From: Pseudomonadota bacterium
GTDB taxonomy: Bacteria > Pseudomonadota > Alphaproteobacteria > UBA1280 > RI-95
Length of the DNA: 64,000 nt
Direction: 5' to 3'
NCBI GenBank assembly: GCA_016125375.1
Contig: WGLU01000008.1
Coordinates: forward strand, 1 to 64,000
In this document: positions 62,881 to 64,000 of the stretch, one piece after another
Layout: the number at the start of each line of letters is the position of its first letter
Numbering within the stretch: the first letter of the stretch is position 1
Program-made: the position numbers and the translations under genes
Notes under the pieces: model-generated
What the model was told of the DNA's origin: nothing
Database searches by the model: none
The model's input: the letters and a program-made list of their open reading frames with translations, nothing else

Positions 62881-63781
62881 GACCAATCCTCCCGGTTTGT
62901 TGAAAAAAAGAAAGGAGCAACTCCATGGCCAGCGTGGCGGTTTTGCCGCCTTTGTCGAGCGTGGGGTTGAACTCGGTGATTTCTATGGCTTTCAGGCGGT
63001 TGTCCACTGCCAATCCTTTCAGGCAGGGAGCCACCTCTTTAAAAGATAAACCGCCCGCGGCGGGGGAACCGACACCGGGCGCTTCTTGTGGGTCAAACGC
63101 GTCAAGATCAATACTGAGGCCGAAACCTACCGTGCCCGTTGTGACAATGTCAAGCGCATCCGCCCACACGGCGGCAAAACCACGTTTGCGCACGTCGTCC
63201 ATGTAGAACACGCGCACGCCCAGTTCGTTCAGCAACTTCTCCTCGCCCTTTTCGTAGGAGCGCATGCCGATCATAGCCATGTGCTGCGGACTGATCTTTG
63301 CCTTTTCGGACAGGATGTAACGCATCGCATCGGCGCCATGACCCAACAGGCTGGCAACCGGCATGCCGTGGTAGGCGCCGGATGGGCTGGTTTCAGGCAC
63401 GTGTGCATCCATATGGGCATCCACCCAGATAAGGCCGAAGTTACCTTCCGCCTTCAGTGTGGTCGTCACACCGCTCCATGTCCCCGTGGCAATGGCGTGG
63501 TCGCCACCCAGTACCAGTGGCAGTGCTCCCTTGTTCAGGGCGCCGGATACAGCCTGTGCCAAACGGCGGGCATGCTCGGTAACCAGTGGCAGTGCATCGG
63601 CCGGGGCAATCGCTGCCTCACCCTTGTTGGCATACACCATGGCGGTCAGCTCGGCATCTGCACCTGCGTCTTGCAGGGCATCTACAATTCCTTGTTCAAT
63701 CAGCCATTCCGGCCCTTGGGAAGTTTCACGGATCTGCGCACCCCAACCGGAGGCCGCACCAATAACGGAGACGGGTTTCAT
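62834..63781 (-). CDS. rocF: Arginase
   Basis: 315 residues from MKPVSVIGAASGWGAQ. Hydrolyses arginine to ornithine and urea with a two-Mn centre. All metal-ligand motifs are present: VLGGDHAIATG, LIWVDAHMDAH and LSIDLDAFDPQEAPGVGSP; ITEFNPTLD near the end is also typical. The frame is open farther upstream (385-residue track ORF), but that part crosses a terminator hairpin and lacks family similarity. The last 47 bp overlap rocD. Ornithine made here is passed to RocD. Agmatinase/formimidoylglutamase are relatives, but the motif details and rocD favour arginase. Confidence 0.92.
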   Translation of the reverse strand: MKPVSVIGAASGWGAQIRETSQGPEWLIEQGIVDALQDAGADAELTAMVYANKGEAAIAPADALPLVTEHARRLAQAVSGALNKGALPLVLGGDHAIATGTWSGVTTTLKAEGNFGLIWVDAHMDAHVPETSPSGAYHGMPVASLLGHGADAMRYILSEKAKISPQHMAMIGMRSYEKGEEKLLNELGVRVFYMDDVRKRGFAAVWADALDIVTTGTVGFGLSIDLDAFDPQEAPGVGSPAAGGLSFKEVAPCLKGLAVDNRLKAIEITEFNPTLDKGGKTATLAMELLLSFFQQTGRIGHDQPHHPKGKHLLCA

Positions 63782-63808
63782 GCACTTCTCTTGCATTGTT
63801 ACGGACAT

Positions 63809-63845
63809 AAAAAACCGGCTCAAGGGTAACGCCCGAGAGCCGGTT
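63809..63845 (-). terminator. Terminator hairpin inside the arginase leader (possible attenuator)
   Basis: On the minus strand AACCGGCTC-n15-GAGCCGGTT followed by TTTTTTA, 28 nt before the arginase ATG and downstream of any likely promoter near 63890. See findings. Confidence 0.6.
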
Positions 63846-63910
63846 GTCCAAGCTTTTTCGCCCAGGTAGCTGAGCGTGTGCAGCATAAATCCATCTATAG
63901 TGACCAAGCA

Positions 63911-63946
63911 AAAAGCCGCCCTTAGGGCGGCCTTTCGCTGTTTTTT
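63911..63946. terminator. Terminator near the right edge
   Basis: GCCGCCC-tta-GGGCGGC. With the T-run GTTTTTT on the plus side and CTTTTTG on the minus side it could end a gene beyond the right edge on the minus strand. Confidence 0.65.
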
Positions 63947-64000
63947 ACGTATTACACATGTTGGTGATTCATGACGGTGTTTGCCATCCAAAGGCCGAAC

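Overview
The window looks like chromosomal DNA from a mid-GC alphaproteobacterium. Supporting signs are the 1626-residue NAD-glutamate dehydrogenase, a TadV/CpaA-type prepilin peptidase, tRNA-Arg(ACG) with encoded CCA, HemF, glutaryl-CoA dehydrogenase, and the alphaproteobacterial style of the lipoprotein and cca neighbourhood. I cannot name the genus. A Micavibrio-like or Rhodospirillales-related lineage is only a guess. There are no integrases, transposases, phage modules or CRISPR arrays.

Layout. 0-9 kb: end of a tail/pilin-like surface protein, an exported alpha/beta-hydrolase-like protein, NAD-GDH, a queuosine-salvage N-glycosylase (Qng1/DUF2419) and a small membrane protein. 9-14 kb: trpS, a PAS-GGDEF diguanylate cyclase, and a GT2/GT9 pair for LPS core. 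13.7-15.4 kb: an AT-richer two-gene insert (Panacea/DUF4065 protein plus membrane-GAF-like protein) beside tRNA-Arg. 15.6-19.6 kb: OmpA-like lipoprotein, prepilin peptidase, cca, C39-like protein. 19.7-24.1 kb: two paralogous M3 oligoendopeptidases flanking a DUF1653 protein. 24.2-31.9 kb: three tandem Tat-exported DUF1513-like proteins with a methyltransferase, a Ca2+/cation antiporter, a glycosyltransferase and ispG. 32-38 kb: chaperone-usher fimbria with a long structured leader before its single subunit, then an MCP. 38-47 kb: SIMPL protein, hemF, trmL, a DUF1704 metallopeptidase, gcdH and a CaiB-type CoA-transferase. 47-51 kb: membrane J-domain protein, lipoprotein and a bufferin operon (bufA1-bufA2-bufB-bufC). 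51-64 kb: tdh-kbl, a MotA/ExbB-like three-gene membrane operon, aspS, an ankyrin protein, an MFS carrier, and an arginase-ornithine aminotransferase operon.

Metabolic logic: amino-acid catabolism is prominent (glutamate dehydrogenase; threonine to glycine by tdh-kbl; arginine to glutamate semialdehyde by arginase and rocD; glutaryl-CoA oxidation; two oligopeptidases). This fits an organism living on peptides and amino acids.

The most unusual pattern is a class of about ten scattered, mostly monocistronic genes that share one architecture: a recognisable sigma70-like promoter, a C/T-only leader of 20-40 nt, a Shine-Dalgarno, a coding region that is GC-rich in codon third positions with nearly all lysines as AAG, and an intrinsic terminator just after the stop. 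The two M3 peptidases show the contrast best: the ordinary copy uses mostly AAA, the cassette copy almost only AAG. Other leads are a bufferin operon with an apparent SigF-type ECF promoter (GTAACC-N16-CGAA), the Panacea pair at the tRNA, the MotA/ExbB-like operon, and a terminator inside the arginase leader.
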